DNA of 64,000 bases. Source: Aestuariimicrobium sp. p3-SID1156 (GTDB lineage Bacteria; Actinomycetota; Actinomycetes; Propionibacteriales; Propionibacteriaceae). Numbering within the stretch: the first letter of the stretch is position 1; every line of letters starts with the position of its first letter. The translations under genes and the position numbers were made by a program. A model generated the notes under the pieces. The model made no database searches, had not been told where the DNA came from, and saw only the letters and a program-made list of their open reading frames with translations. Positions 1 through 8,815 of the stretch are shown one piece after another. The DNA lies in the NCBI RefSeq assembly GCF_025144225.1, contig NZ_JALXXB010000004.1:1-64000 (forward strand), given 5' to 3'.

Positions 1-249
1 CTTGCCAACGGTGGCGACAACATCGGCGTCTACACCCCTGTCTTCCTCAGCGTGGAACCTCTCGCAGTAGTCGCCTACTGCATCGTCTTCCTCGCGCTCG
101 TCGCGGTCCTGGTGGCCCTGGCAAAGTTCGTCGCCACCCGCCCCCCGATCGCCGAAGTGCTCGAACGCTGGGAGCACATCCTCTTCCCCATCGTTCTCAT
201 CGGCCTCGGCATCGTGATCCTCGTCAGCGGCGGAGCCTTCGGACTCTGA
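1..249 (+). CDS. CadD-family cadmium resistance transporter, C-terminal part
   Basis: The reading frame is open from the first base of the window, so the gene starts upstream and only its last 82 codons are seen. The visible part opens with LANGGDNIGVYTPVF, a motif typical of the cadmium resistance transporter (CadD) family, followed by two hydrophobic segments (residues about 20-42 and 60-80 of this fragment). Family members are inner-membrane proteins linked to cadmium or other cation efflux; the substrate here is inferred from family only. The stop TGA at 247-249 is followed by decayed genes on the other strand. Confidence 0.75.
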   Translation, partial: LANGGDNIGVYTPVFLSVEPLAVVAYCIVFLALVAVLVALAKFVATRPPIAEVLERWEHILFPIVLIGLGIVILVSGGAFGL

Positions 250-650
250 CGTAGCGGCAGCGATCCAAACGGCCCCGACCGGGCGCACCCCTCTCGGTTC
301 AGACCGCGACACCTACCTGCAGCCAGTCCTGCGTGATCGCGGCAACAAGACCGCCACGGAGCGCTGCAAATACCCCGCCACCAAGCGAACGAAGCCACAA
401 CGTAGCTGACCAGCGATTCACGCGTCTCAAGGAAGGGGCCATCCGACACCACGACCTCATTGCCGGAATGGGACAGAGTCATGGTCAGCCCAGGATCGGC
501 CAGCCCCTCAGAAGCGACGAACTCGCCCCGCCGGCGCAGGTCGTCCTCGAAAGCCGCGTACTCGCGGCAGATCCTGGCGACCTCCTCCTGGGTCACCGAA
601 TGCTCATCCCACTGGCTCGCGCCGGTGTAGGCCAGCAACAGGTACTTCAT
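75..650 (-). pseudogene. YCII/DGPF-domain protein, 3' end lost
   Basis: The product starts MKYLLLAYTG and contains the DGPF signature of YCII-related proteins about 75 residues in (VVVSDGPFLETRESL). Homology stops near residue 88, after LVSYVV. Beyond that the frame is low-complexity and runs on, antisense, into the cadD-like gene before meeting a stop at 75. The usual second half of the domain is missing, so I read this as a frameshifted or deleted relic. The ATG at 650 has GGAAGGATC upstream, and ATGA overlaps the stop of the preceding gene, so the two were once an operon. YCII-like proteins are small cytoplasmic enzymes of mostly unknown substrate. Confidence 0.55.
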
Positions 651-1075
651 CGGTGTGATCCTTCCTCGACGCGGGTCATGGTGGCACGGTAACCGCCCTG
701 CCCGGCATAGTCCCACTCTCCGACGATCTGGTTGCCGTCCGGGCTCACCGTTCCGGTGTACACCACCGGAGAGCCCGCCTCCCCGGCCCATATGTGCAGC
801 GTCGACCCGTCAAAACCGTAGACGTAGTCGAGCGTGTTGCCCGAGTTGTCATAGAAGCGGGAATGAATGTCGGCGCTCGGCCCTTCACCGAAAGGACGCA
901 GGTGCCCGATCACCGCGAGACCCTGGATTCGATGGCCGTCCTGGGTGAGGTCGACGTGCTGCAACAGAAAGTGCTGGCCCGGAAGCCACTCGTACGTGGC
1001 GGTGCCCTCGGCGCCCCCCTCAACCCTCCACGTGCCGATGAGGGACTCCAGCGTGGTCATCTTCGTGTCTGTCAT
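647..1075 (-). CDS. DUF1579-like small beta-barrel protein
   Basis: A 142-residue protein beginning MTDTKMTTLESLIGTW, with a strong GGAGGA site 3-4 nt before the ATG. The sequence ESLIGTWRVEG, later TATYEWLPGQHFLLQHVDL, DIHSRFYDNSG and the closing GEWDYAGQGGYRATMTRV follow the pattern of DUF1579-like proteins, predicted lipocalin/FABP-type barrels. No catalytic residues can be assigned. Its stop overlaps the start of the DGPF-domain relic by ATGA, so the pair was translated together; such genes often neighbour DGPF proteins. Cytoplasmic, function unknown. Confidence 0.6.
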   Translation of the reverse strand: MTDTKMTTLESLIGTWRVEGGAEGTATYEWLPGQHFLLQHVDLTQDGHRIQGLAVIGHLRPFGEGPSADIHSRFYDNSGNTLDYVYGFDGSTLHIWAGEAGSPVVYTGTVSPDGNQIVGEWDYAGQGGYRATMTRVEEGSHR

Positions 1076-1224
1076 GACTCCTCCATGGTGGTGTGACGGT
1101 GTGTCACCCATGAGTCGGAGCCGGGGCGGAATCCTCGACATCCAGGCGAGGCGAAATCTGATGTCGAATCCGCGTGCTGGCCCCGACCCGGGCAATCTGT
1201 CGCAGGGCAGGCCGCTGGGCTGGT

Positions 1225-1536
1225 TCAATCGCGTCCACGTGGTGGCGTGTCTCGCGTTTCTCGCCGCCTCAGGTGGCGCCAGAGCAGCCACTGGAACACG
1301 ATGAGGCCCCCCAGCCACACCACGAAGCAGACCCCGATCACCGTCCACGGATAGAGCGCCTGCTCCGCCCGCCACTGGTCGCAGCGCTCCCGATCCAGAT
1401 ACTGCAACTCGACCGTGCACGGGCCGCCGTCCTTGCCGAGTTCATGCGAGATCTGCAAGAAAGCGACCGCTGCGAGAAGCGCCGCGGTGGCGAGGGCCAG
1501 CACGAGGGTCCACAGGGTCCTGCGTCGCCGGTTCAT
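1225..1536 (-). CDS. Small membrane protein with two TM segments
   Basis: The 103-residue product starts MNRRRRTLWTLVLALATAAL (a positively charged end then a first membrane helix, about residues 7-28). A short loop with two cysteines follows (GGPCTVELQYLDRERCDQW), then a second helix (about 58-85, TVIGVCFVVWLGGLIVFQWL), and an Arg-rich tail. This predicts an N-in/C-in hairpin with an external Cys pair. The ATG at 1536 is preceded by GATGGGG. I do not recognise a family. It stands alone between two decayed genes. Confidence 0.5.
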   Translation of the reverse strand: MNRRRRTLWTLVLALATAALLAAVAFLQISHELGKDGGPCTVELQYLDRERCDQWRAEQALYPWTVIGVCFVVWLGGLIVFQWLLWRHLRRRETRDTPPRGRD

Positions 1537-1573
1537 GGCCCCATCGTTGCACTCGCCAGGCACACAGGACGCG

Positions 1574-2074
1574 TCAGTCCCCGCGCACCACCCGGTCTGC
1601 GCGCTCCCGGCAGCCTGCGACCAACACGGCGTTGGGCTCGTCCACCTCGCGCACCCACGCCTCGGCGTGCTCGGGTGTTTTGCCGAACCTGACATGACGC
1701 GCCACGAGCCGCTCACGGCGCACCTCGTCGTCGACCTCGACGAACCACGCCACGTCGAGCCGATCGCGCACACCCGCCCACGGCCCCTGGTCGAGCAGCA
1801 GGTAGTTGCCCTCGGTGATGACGAACTCCACGCCGGGCTCGACCGCGATCGCCCCGGCCAGCGGCTGCTCCAGGTCTCGCTCGAACGCCGGCGCGTACAC
1901 GGTCTCCGGCCCGGCTGCCCGAGCACCGTCGAGCACGGCCACGTAGCCTGCCGTATCGAACGTCTCCGGGGCGCCCCGCGTCGACGCACCCTGCCCCCCG
2001 CCCGCGACGTAATGGGGGACATGACCTCCGCGCCTGAAGCCGTTACCCCGTTCGAACTGCCCACCCGACTCCAT
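1574..2074 (-). pseudogene. Nucleoside/nucleotide kinase family protein, 5' truncated
   Basis: The C-terminal two thirds read as a YggC/uridine-kinase-like P-loop kinase: GAPETFDTAGYV, then FVITEGNYLLLDQGPW, DVAWFVEVDDEVRRERLVAR and a closing GCRERADRVVRGD. The N-terminal region that should hold the Walker A loop and the DGFH motif is absent; residues 1-33 are unrelated Gly/Arg-rich sequence. The junction near 1990-2020 coincides with the start of the VanW-like fragment on the other strand, pointing to a deletion that removed both 5' regions. Unlikely to be active without a P-loop. Confidence 0.6.
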
Positions 2075-2322
2075 GTCGGCGCGCCCTTGTCAGAACGCCA
2101 TCCGTGGCTCTACCCGATCGCGGTCAAGTACCACCAGACGCGCCGCTGGTCCCGTTGGCAGGCGGGCAAGGAGCAGTGGGCACACGACCGATCAACGGAA
2201 ACCCCTGGAGTTTCGCGTCAAGCAGCACAAGTCGCTGCTCCTGCGCCATGGGGGGAGTCCGAGATGTGGCTCAGGTCAAGTACGAACCGGCCGATGTCGA
2301 GGTCATCGATCTGGACACCTGA
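2021..2322 (+). pseudogene. VanW-like protein fragment, frameshifted
   Basis: From ATG 2021 (GGGGGAC before it) the frame encodes MTSAPEAVTPF, then LPTRLHVGAPLSERHPWLYP and a YHQTRRWSRWQAGKEQWAHDR stretch split here across the motif, matching the N-terminal part of VanW-family proteins. The frame then breaks. The expected continuation (LEFRVKQHKSLLLR) appears in the next frame from about 2200, and a third frame closes with YEPADVEVIDLDT at 2322. Two frameshifts and a length far below a full VanW protein make this a relic. Confidence 0.55.
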
Positions 2323-2386
2323 GCGCGCTCGACATGATTCTCGCGCGATCACGTGGCATACTTGGTGCGCCGTCGCGAGACGGCAT

Positions 2387-2460
2387 GCGGATGTAGCTCA
2401 ATGGTAGAGCCCTAGTCTTCCAAACTAGCTACGCGGGTTCGATTCCCGTCATCCGCTCCA
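2387..2460 (+). tRNA. tRNA-Gly(TCC)
   Basis: A complete cloverleaf is visible. The acceptor arm GCGGATG pairs with CATCCGC, the D arm is GCTC/GAGC, the anticodon stem CTAGT/ACTAG encloses loop CTTCCAA (anticodon TCC), the T arm is CGGGTTCGATTCCCG, and the discriminator T is followed by an encoded CCA at 2458-2460. Confidence 0.95.
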
Positions 2461-2465
2461 CCCGG

Positions 2466-2492
2466 ACGCCCGTGGCACTGCGCCACGGGCGT
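2466..2492 (+). terminator. Hairpin terminator after tRNA-Gly
   Basis: An 11-bp perfect stem ACGCCCGTGGC / GCCACGGGCGT with loop ACTGC begins six bases after the tRNA 3' end. It is followed by TCTGCGTTG rather than a run of T, as is common in high-GC actinobacteria. Confidence 0.6.
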
Positions 2493-2606
2493 TCTGCGTT
2501 GTCAGCTCGTGGCAGCCGCCCCGCTGCTCTTTGGGGCCACCAGGGACGATCTCGACTCCTGACGCGGACGCCAGTAGCTCCCTGCCGGGGGGCGTCCCCT
2601 GCGCCC

Positions 2607-2643
2607 CTCGCGATGTGCTGCCTGTGCGGCAGCACATGGCGAG
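2607..2643. repeat. 37-bp dispersed palindrome, copy 1
   Basis: Left arm CTCGCGATGTGCTGCC, loop TGTGC, right arm GGCAGCACATGGCGAG; one mismatch (G against G) at arm position 6. It lies between tRNA-Gly and the tig promoter. Six further copies occur at 14843, 14882, 18958, 22162, 24821 and 60702. Confidence 0.9.
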
Positions 2644-2667
2644 CGCCAAGGAAGGGTGCGCCGATGG

Positions 2668-2697
2668 TTGGTGGCTCCGAGCGGGCATCGCTAGGAT
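2668..2697 (+). promoter_or_regulatory. Probable promoter of tig
   Basis: TTGGTG (2668-2673) and TAGGAT (2692-2697) are separated by 18 bp, close to a vegetative sigma consensus, and lie about 87 bp upstream of the trigger factor GTG. The leader between them and the start contains no obvious structure. Confidence 0.5.
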
Positions 2698-2783
2698 TGC
2701 ACGGTCAGACCCCATTGCACGGTCCAACCTTGTGCGCACCAGTGCTGCGCGCGGGGGCACCCGAAGACGATCCAGGAGAACAC

Positions 2784-4445
2784 GTGCCCAGCACTCTTGA
2801 GCAGCTCAGCCCCACCCGGGTGAAGCTCACCATCGAGCTGCCGTTCAGCGACCTCAAGCCGGCCCTCGACAAGGCCTACAAGGACATTGCCGCCCAGGTC
2901 AACATTCCCGGCTTCCGCAAGGGCAAGGTCCCCGCGGCGATCATCGACCAGCGCTACGGACGCGGTGCGGTCCTCGAGCAGGCCATCAACGAGTCCCTCC
3001 CGCAGGCCTACGCCGCTGCGGTGGAGGAGCAGGGCATCTTCCCGCTCGGCCAGCCCGAGGTCGACGTCACCAAGCTGGAGGACGGCGAGCTCGTCGAGTT
3101 CACCGCTGAGGTCGACGTGCGTCCCGATTTTGACCTGCCCGACTTCTCCACCATCACCGCAGAGGTCCCCAACCTCGAGTCCGACGAGGCCCAGCTCGAC
3201 GAGCGTCTCGAGATGCTTCGCCAGCGCTTCGCCACCACCACCGAGGTCGACCGCGGCGCCCAGGAGGGCGACGTGCTGACCCTCGACCTGGTCGGTTCGC
3301 AGGACGGTGAGAAGCTCGAGGAGGCCACGGCCTCCGGCATCACCTACAAGCTGGGCTCCGGCGGCATGCTCGAAGGCCTCGACGAGGCCGCCACCGGCCT
3401 CAAGGCAGGCGAGTCCAAGACCTTCACCTCCACCCTGGTCGGCGGCAGCCTCAAGGGCCAGGAATGCGACATCGAGCTCACCGTCACCAAGGTCGCCGAG
3501 CAGGAGCTGCCCGAGGTCGACGACGAGTTCGCCCAGATGGTCAGCCAGTTCGACACGGCCGAGGAGATGCGCGCCGACCTGGCCGAGGCCATCCTCCGCC
3601 AGGCCCGTCTCGAGCAGGCCGGCGCCGCCCGTGACAAGGTCCTCGAGGCGATCCTGGAGAAGGTCGACTTCGAGCTGCCCGAGTCCCTGGTGGCCGGCGA
3701 CTTCGAGGCCCGGCAGCAGCAGATCAACTCCCAGCTCGCCCAGGCCGGCCTGACTGTCGAGCGCTACCTCGAGGAGGTCGAGGAGGAGGAGGCCAAGACC
3801 CCCGAGGAGTTCTGGGCCACCATTCAGAAGCGATCCCACGACGCCCTGCGCGCCCAGGTCGTGCTTGACAAGCTTGCCGAGGAGCAGAACTTCCAGGTCG
3901 GTCAGGAGGAGCTCACCCAGCTGCTCTTCCAGAAGGCTGCCCAGTCCGGCTCCACTCCGGAGCAGGAGATGCAGCACATGATGGAGCACAACCACGCCCC
4001 GGAGTGGATGGCTGAGATCCGCCGCAACAAGGCGCTGGCCCACATGGTCAACGCCGCCACCGTCACCGACGCCGACGGCAACGTCGTCGAGCTGTCCCGC
4101 CTGCAGGAAGATGGCACCCTGGCCGAGGGGGACGACGAGGATTCGGCCGACGAGGCTCCCACCAAGCCGGCCAAGAAGGCGGCTGCGAAGAAGGCCGCCA
4201 CCAAGAAGGCCGCTCCGAAGAAGGCTGCCGCCTCCCAGGAGCCTGCTGGCGAGGACGAGGGTGACTCCCCGACCGAGGGTGGCGCTGCTGACGAGGGCGC
4301 CGAGGAGAAGCCAGCCAAGAAGGCGGCTGCGAAGAAGGCCGCCACCAAGAAGGCCGCCACCACGAAGGCTGCGGCCGCCGACCAGGGCGAGGCTCCCACC
4401 GAGGGTGGCGCTGCCGACAAGGCCGAGGTCTCCGACGAGGCCTGA
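2784..4445 (+). CDS. tig: Trigger factor with histone-H1-like C-terminal tail
   Basis: A ribosome-associated folding chaperone of 553 residues. The ribosome-docking signature GFRKGK is at residues 43-48. The FKBP-like prolyl isomerase region follows (about 155-240, QEGDVLTLDLVG to DIELTVTKV), then the long helical chaperone domain. GTG 2784 is chosen for the AGGAG site at 2774-2778. The last roughly 110 residues are not part of the standard fold: an acidic stretch and two near-identical Lys/Ala blocks (AKKAAAKKAATKKA), separated by a Glu-rich spacer. Nearest downstream genes are a permease and the Clp protease, a common actinobacterial order. Confidence 0.95.
   Translation: MPSTLEQLSPTRVKLTIELPFSDLKPALDKAYKDIAAQVNIPGFRKGKVPAAIIDQRYGRGAVLEQAINESLPQAYAAAVEEQGIFPLGQPEVDVTKLEDGELVEFTAEVDVRPDFDLPDFSTITAEVPNLESDEAQLDERLEMLRQRFATTTEVDRGAQEGDVLTLDLVGSQDGEKLEEATASGITYKLGSGGMLEGLDEAATGLKAGESKTFTSTLVGGSLKGQECDIELTVTKVAEQELPEVDDEFAQMVSQFDTAEEMRADLAEAILRQARLEQAGAARDKVLEAILEKVDFELPESLVAGDFEARQQQINSQLAQAGLTVERYLEEVEEEEAKTPEEFWATIQKRSHDALRAQVVLDKLAEEQNFQVGQEELTQLLFQKAAQSGSTPEQEMQHMMEHNHAPEWMAEIRRNKALAHMVNAATVTDADGNVVELSRLQEDGTLAEGDDEDSADEAPTKPAKKAAAKKAATKKAAPKKAAASQEPAGEDEGDSPTEGGAADEGAEEKPAKKAAAKKAATKKAATTKAAAADQGEAPTEGGAADKAEVSDEA
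4164..4357 (+). repeat. Two 50-bp direct repeats encoding Lys/Ala blocks in tig
   Basis: Copies at 4164-4213 and 4308-4357 differ at very few bases and encode KPAKKAAAKKAATKKAA. The 94-bp spacer encodes an acidic linker. The duplication accounts for the extended tail of the trigger factor. Confidence 0.8.
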
Positions 4446-4473
4446 GCTCCCTGAGCCAAGCGCCGCCGAACAG

Positions 4474-4519
4474 TGGACGCCTGCCGCATCCCGAGGGGTG
4501 CGGCAGGCGTCCATTTCTT
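4474..4519 (+). terminator. Rho-independent terminator of tig
   Basis: Stem TGGACGCCTGCCGCA pairs with TGCGGCAGGCGTCCA around a TCCCGAGGGG loop. It ends at 4513 and is followed by TTTCTT. It begins 28 bp after the tig stop codon. Confidence 0.85.
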
Positions 4520-4609
4520 GGCTCATGTCATGCACGCAAGCCCGGCAGGCGCCCCTCGATCTGAGACCATGGAACGCGGTCGCCCGACCCACGCAGTGAA
4601 GGAGCAGTA

Positions 4610-5935
4610 GTGAGCCGGTTTTCCGAGATCGTCAGGAAGCGCATCGACCGGAGCGATTCCGCCCCCGCGCCAGTTGCCGAGCGTCCCAGCCCCGATGCCG
4701 GGCCCGCGAACCGTCCCGCCGCAACCGGTGCAACCCGCGGAGACGTGGTGAAGGCGGAGGCAGAGAAGCACATGCAGCAGGCTGCCCGTGCGGCTGCCCG
4801 GCAGGTGTCCCCTTCGACCCCGCCCCCGTCGGCGTCGACTTCGCCGGCGGGCGACCAGCCGAGCGCCGAGCGCGGTGGTTCCAACAAGTTGCTCAAGGTC
4901 GTCCTCGGTCTGGCCGGCATCGGCCTGTCGTTGACGATGATGCACAACTACGCCAGCTTCGTGGCCCCCATCTTCCTCACGCTCAACTTGATGATCACGG
5001 CCTATCCGCTCTACCGGTTGCTCACCCGCTACCGCGTCCCGAAGGCCGTTGCGACCACCGTCACGGGCCTCACCGTGGTCGCGATCCTCGCGCTCTTTCT
5101 CTACGGCATGTACTGGTCGGTGCAGTCGATGGTGGACAAGCTGCCTGAGTACTCCGAGCAGTTCAACCAGTTCTACACCCAGATCATCGACCAGCTCGCC
5201 CGCCTTGGTCTGGACGAGGCGAACATCGCCAAGCAGATCAAGCAGATCGACCCCAAGTCGGTGGCGGGGTTCGCTGCCGGGCTGCTCTCCAATGTCTCCT
5301 CGGTGGGCAGCATGGTGCTGATCATCCTCACGTCGATGATCTTCATGATAATGGACACCCCCGAGATCCACGAGCGACTGCAGCTGGCTCGCACCACCCA
5401 CTCCAGCTTCGTGGACTCGCTGGGCGATTTCGCCCAGGGCATTCGCCGCTACTGGGTCGTGACCACCGTCTTCGGACTCATCGTGGCCATCCTGGACGGG
5501 GCTGTGCTGCTGGGGCTGGGGGTCCCGCTGGCGCTGGTGTGGGCGATCTTCAGCTTCCTGACCAACTACATCCCCAACATCGGTTTCGTGATCGGACTGG
5601 TGCCCCCGGCGTTGCTGGCTCTGCTGGCGAACGGGCCCAAGACCGCGATCGCGGTGGTGGTGGCCTACTCAGTGCTGAACTTCGTGGTGCAGTCAATCAT
5701 CCAGCCGAAGTTCGCGGGCAATGCGGTGGGACTGACCCCCACCCTCTCGTTCATCTCGCTGCTGTTGTGGACCGCCGTCCTGGGCCCCCTGGGCGCCTTG
5801 CTGGCGCTCCCCGCCTCGCTGCTGGTCAAGGCCTTCCTGGTCGACCCGGACCCCGAGACCCGCTGGGTCAACGCGCTGATCTCCTCGCGGCCGCAGGACG
5901 CCATCGACCCCGAACCGGTGCACTACAGCAACTGA
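4610..5935 (+). CDS. AI-2E family transporter (PF01594-type permease)
   Basis: A 441-residue polytopic membrane protein. About 100 N-terminal residues are hydrophilic and Pro/Ala-rich, unlike most family members. Then come paired helices ([35 protein letters not shown]), a central soluble stretch (about 185-230) and the conserved C-terminal block with [37 protein letters not shown] and [21 protein letters not shown] 4610 follows AAGGAGCA at an ideal distance. The family includes autoinducer-2 exporters but also Na+/H+ and unknown-substrate transporters, so the substrate is open. Confidence 0.85.
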   Translation: MSRFSEIVRKRIDRSDSAPAPVAERPSPDAGPANRPAATGATRGDVVKAEAEKHMQQAARAAARQVSPSTPPPSASTSPAGDQPSAERGGSNKLLKVVLGLAGIGLSLTMMHNYASFVAPIFLTLNLMITAYPLYRLLTRYRVPKAVATTVTGLTVVAILALFLYGMYWSVQSMVDKLPEYSEQFNQFYTQIIDQLARLGLDEANIAKQIKQIDPKSVAGFAAGLLSNVSSVGSMVLIILTSMIFMIMDTPEIHERLQLARTTHSSFVDSLGDFAQGIRRYWVVTTVFGLIVAILDGAVLLGLGVPLALVWAIFSFLTNYIPNIGFVIGLVPPALLALLANGPKTAIAVVVAYSVLNFVVQSIIQPKFAGNAVGLTPTLSFISLLLWTAVLGPLGALLALPASLLVKAFLVDPDPETRWVNALISSRPQDAIDPEPVHYSN

Positions 5936-6031
5936 GCCCTTCGCGGGGCGTGGGGGCCGGCGTGCCGCGGGCTCCGCTCGCCCCCAGCGAAAACAAGGAG
6001 CCAACACTCCGGTTTTGTCGGTGCGACCGGG

Positions 6032-6037
6032 TAGGTT
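6032..6037 (+). promoter_or_regulatory. -10 element for a leaderless clpP1 mRNA
   Basis: TAGGTT ends 7 nt before the GTG at 6045, and no Shine-Dalgarno sequence lies in between, the spacing expected when transcription begins at or next to the start codon. No convincing -35 box is visible. Confidence 0.45.
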
Positions 6038-6044
6038 CGAGAGC

Positions 6045-6689
6045 GTGAACACTCCAGACATGACCAGTGCCGCTGCGGCCATGGCCGCACCGCTGCGCGC
6101 TGCCGCCAATCCCGGAATGGGGATGTCCGACAACGTCTACCAGGCGCTGCTGGCCAACCGCATCATCTTCCTCGGCTCCGAGGTCAAGGATGAGAACGCC
6201 AACGCCATCTGCGCGCAGATGCTCCTGCTCAATGCGGAGGATCCCGAGAAGGACATCTACCTCTACATCAACTCACCCGGCGGATCGGTCGACTCCGGCA
6301 TGGCCATCTTCGACACCATGCAGTGGATCTCCAATGACGTCGCCACGGTTGCCATGGGCCTGGCCGCCTCGATGGGCCAGTTCCTGCTCTCGGCCGGCAC
6401 CCCGGGCAAGCGTTTCGCCCTGCCACACAGCCGCATCATGATGCACCAGCCCTCCGGTGGCCTGGGTGGCACCGCCTCCGACATCCGGATCCAGGCCGAG
6501 CAGTCGCTGCACATCAAGCGCACGATGGCCAAACTGATCGCCCAGCACACCGGCCAGACCGTCGAGCAGATCGAGGCCGACTCCGACCGCGACCGTTGGT
6601 TCACCGCTGAGCAGGCCCTCGAGTACGGGTTCATTGACCACGTCTACGAGCGCGCCAGCCAGATCAAGACCGACGCCCCCAACCAGTGA
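6045..6689 (+). CDS. clpP1: ATP-dependent Clp protease proteolytic subunit 1
   Basis: A 214-residue serine peptidase of the ClpP tetradecamer. The nucleophile Ser109 lies in GLAASMGQ, His134 in [10 protein letters not shown], and the Asp of the triad near DSDRDRWF. The [10 protein letters not shown] oxyanion segment is intact. The start is uncertain: GTG 6045 fits the leaderless promoter, while ATG 6060 and TTG 6015 are in frame. Its stop overlaps a GTG belonging to the clpP2 region, and clpX follows, so protease and unfoldase are made together. Actinobacteria use mixed ClpP1P2 rings. Confidence 0.93.
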   Translation: MNTPDMTSAAAAMAAPLRAAANPGMGMSDNVYQALLANRIIFLGSEVKDENANAICAQMLLLNAEDPEKDIYLYINSPGGSVDSGMAIFDTMQWISNDVATVAMGLAASMGQFLLSAGTPGKRFALPHSRIMMHQPSGGLGGTASDIRIQAEQSLHIKRTMAKLIAQHTGQTVEQIEADSDRDRWFTAEQALEYGFIDHVYERASQIKTDAPNQ

Positions 6690-6706
6690 CTCCAGTGAGG
6701 ACCACC

Positions 6707-7357
6707 ATGACCACGCCTTTCCTTCCCGGTGGCACCGCCCCGGCCGGTCCCTCGATGGACTACTACATCCCCCAGTGGGAGGAGCGCACCAGCTACGGCG
6801 TGCGCCGAGTCGACCCCTACACGAAGCTCTTCGAGGACCGGATCATCTTCCTCGGCACCCCGGTGACCGATGACATCGCCAATGCCGTCATGGCCCAGCT
6901 GCTCTGCCTGCAATCGATGGACGCCGATCGCCAGATCTCGATGTACATCAACTCTCCCGGCGGCTCGTTCACTGCGCTGACCGCCATCTACGACACGATG
7001 CGCTACATCAAGCCGGACGTCCAGACCATCTGCCTGGGCCAGGCCGCCTCTGCGGCGGCGGTCCTGCTTGCGGCCGGCACCAAGGGCAAGCGCCTGGCCC
7101 TGCCGAACTCCCGCATCCTGATCCACCAGCCCGCCACCGAGGGCGGCTATGGCCAGTCCTCCGACCTGGAGATTCAGGCCAAGGAGATCCTGCGCATCCG
7201 TGAGCTCATGGAGAACATGCTCGCCAAGGACACCGGCCAGCCGGTGGAGAAGATCAGCAAGGACATCGAGCGCGACAAGTACCTCACCGCCGAAGAGGCA
7301 GTGGAGTACGGCATCATCGACGACGTCCTGACCTCGCTCAAGGACATCCAGGACTGA
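6707..7357 (+). CDS. clpP2: ATP-dependent Clp protease proteolytic subunit 2
   Basis: A 216-residue second ClpP paralogue. Ser115 (GQAASAAAVL), His140 (RILIHQPA) and the SPGGSFTALTA loop are present. ATG 6707 is preferred over the GTG at 6686 because GAGG at 6697-6700 is well spaced. Only 17 bp separate it from clpP1, consistent with one transcript and the obligate ClpP1P2 hetero-complex of actinobacteria, which works in the cytoplasm with ClpX or ClpC1. Confidence 0.93.
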   Translation: MTTPFLPGGTAPAGPSMDYYIPQWEERTSYGVRRVDPYTKLFEDRIIFLGTPVTDDIANAVMAQLLCLQSMDADRQISMYINSPGGSFTALTAIYDTMRYIKPDVQTICLGQAASAAAVLLAAGTKGKRLALPNSRILIHQPATEGGYGQSSDLEIQAKEILRIRELMENMLAKDTGQPVEKISKDIERDKYLTAEEAVEYGIIDDVLTSLKDIQD

Positions 7358-7499
7358 CCAGCGTTCACACCGGTGGAGACTTTGATCCGTTCGGGTGGCG
7401 TGCCCATGGGGTGCGTTCCCGACGGGTTAGGGTTCATGGAACGGAGGTTCCACGGATCCCGGCCGGGTGAGTGGCCCAACCAGGGGAGAGGAGGACGTC

Positions 7500-8804
7500 A
7501 TGGCCCGTATTGGTGAGAGCAGCGACCTGTTCAAGTGCTCGTTCTGCGGCAAATCGCAGAAGCAGGTGAAGAAGCTGATCGCCGGACCAGGCGTCTACAT
7601 CTGCGACGAGTGCATCGACCTGTGCAACGAGATCATCGAAGAGGAGTTCTCCGAGGCCAGCGACGTCGGCCTTCTCGACGAGCTGCCGCGACCTCGGGAG
7701 ATCCGCGAGTTCCTCGACACCTACGTGATCGGGCAGGACTCGGCGAAGAAGACCCTGGCTGTGGCGGTCTACAACCACTACAAGCGGGTTCAGGTGCAGT
7801 CCAGCACTCCGGCCCGCCGCGCCGAGGACGACGGCGTCGAGCTCGGCAAGTCCAACATCCTGCTGATCGGCCCCACCGGCTGCGGGAAGACCTACCTCGC
7901 CCAGACCCTGGCGAAGATGCTCAACGTTCCCTTCGCGATGGCCGATGCGACTGCCCTGACCGAGGCGGGCTATGTCGGCGAGGACGTGGAGAACATCCTT
8001 CTCAAACTGATCCAGGCCGCCGACTTCGACATCAAGAAGGCCGAGACCGGGATCATCTACATCGACGAGATCGACAAGGTCGCCCGCAAGGCGGAGAACC
8101 CCTCGATCACCCGCGACGTCTCCGGTGAGGGCGTGCAGCAGGCTCTGCTGAAAATCCTTGAGGGCACTGTTGCCGCGGTACCCCCGCAGGGAGGGCGCAA
8201 GCACCCGCACCAGGAGTTCCTGCAGATCGACACCACCAACATTCTGTTCATCGTGGGTGGTGCTTTCGCGGGCCTGGAGCACATCGTCGGCCAGCGTGTC
8301 GGCAAACGGCCCCTGGGCTTCAACAACGATGCGACCAGTCGCAAGGTCGAGAACGCGGACCTGATCTCGCAGGTGACTCCCGAGGACCTGCACGAGTTCG
8401 GTCTCATCCCCGAGTTCATCGGCCGTCTGCCGATGATGGCCACCGTCTCGCCGCTGGACAAGACGTCGTTGATGCGGATTCTTGAGGAGCCGCGCAACGC
8501 GCTGGCCAAGCAGTTCCGCAAGCTGTTCGAACTCGACGGCGTGCAGCTGGAGTTCACCGAGGAGGCCATCGAGGCGGTCGCCGACAAGGCCTTGCTCCGC
8601 GGGACCGGCGCCCGTGGCCTGCGCGCCATCCTGGAGGAGTCCCTGCTCGAGGTCATGTACGAGGTGCCCAGCGATGACGATGTCGCCGGAATCCTGGTCA
8701 CGGCCGAGGCCATCAATGGCACCGAGTCGCCCAAGCTCCTGCCACGCGCGAAGCTGGCCCCCCGCGGCAAGTCGCGTGGCAAGGGCGGCGAGATGAGCGC
8801 CTGA
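7500..8804 (+). CDS. clpX: ATP-dependent Clp protease ATP-binding subunit ClpX
   Basis: A 434-residue AAA+ unfoldase that delivers substrates to ClpP1P2. The N-terminal C4 zinc domain has Cys13, 16, 35 and 38 (CSFC, CDEC). Walker A GPTGCGKT is at 124-131, Walker B is IYIDEIDK, and [13 protein letters not shown] is the sensor-2 region. ATG 7500 sits after an excellent GGGGAGAGGAGG site. A 142-bp gap after clpP2 contains GGTTAGGGTT, which could be a separate promoter, so clpX may be partly independently expressed. Confidence 0.95.
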   Translation: MARIGESSDLFKCSFCGKSQKQVKKLIAGPGVYICDECIDLCNEIIEEEFSEASDVGLLDELPRPREIREFLDTYVIGQDSAKKTLAVAVYNHYKRVQVQSSTPARRAEDDGVELGKSNILLIGPTGCGKTYLAQTLAKMLNVPFAMADATALTEAGYVGEDVENILLKLIQAADFDIKKAETGIIYIDEIDKVARKAENPSITRDVSGEGVQQALLKILEGTVAAVPPQGGRKHPHQEFLQIDTTNILFIVGGAFAGLEHIVGQRVGKRPLGFNNDATSRKVENADLISQVTPEDLHEFGLIPEFIGRLPMMATVSPLDKTSLMRILEEPRNALAKQFRKLFELDGVQLEFTEEAIEAVADKALLRGTGARGLRAILEESLLEVMYEVPSDDDVAGILVTAEAINGTESPKLLPRAKLAPRGKSRGKGGEMSA

Positions 8805-8815
8805 GGACGCAGCCA

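Noticed and set aside
2691..4592. A 633-codon Leu/Gly-rich frame antisense to tig
   Set aside because: It mirrors the GAG/CTC-biased codons of trigger factor, has no ribosome binding site and no recognisable domain.
5970..6000. CGCT-n7-AGCG near 5981, resembling a ClgR box upstream of clpP1
   Set aside because: Spacing and flanks do not fit the published actinobacterial ClgR palindromes well, and it lies in GC-rich sequence where such matches are frequent.
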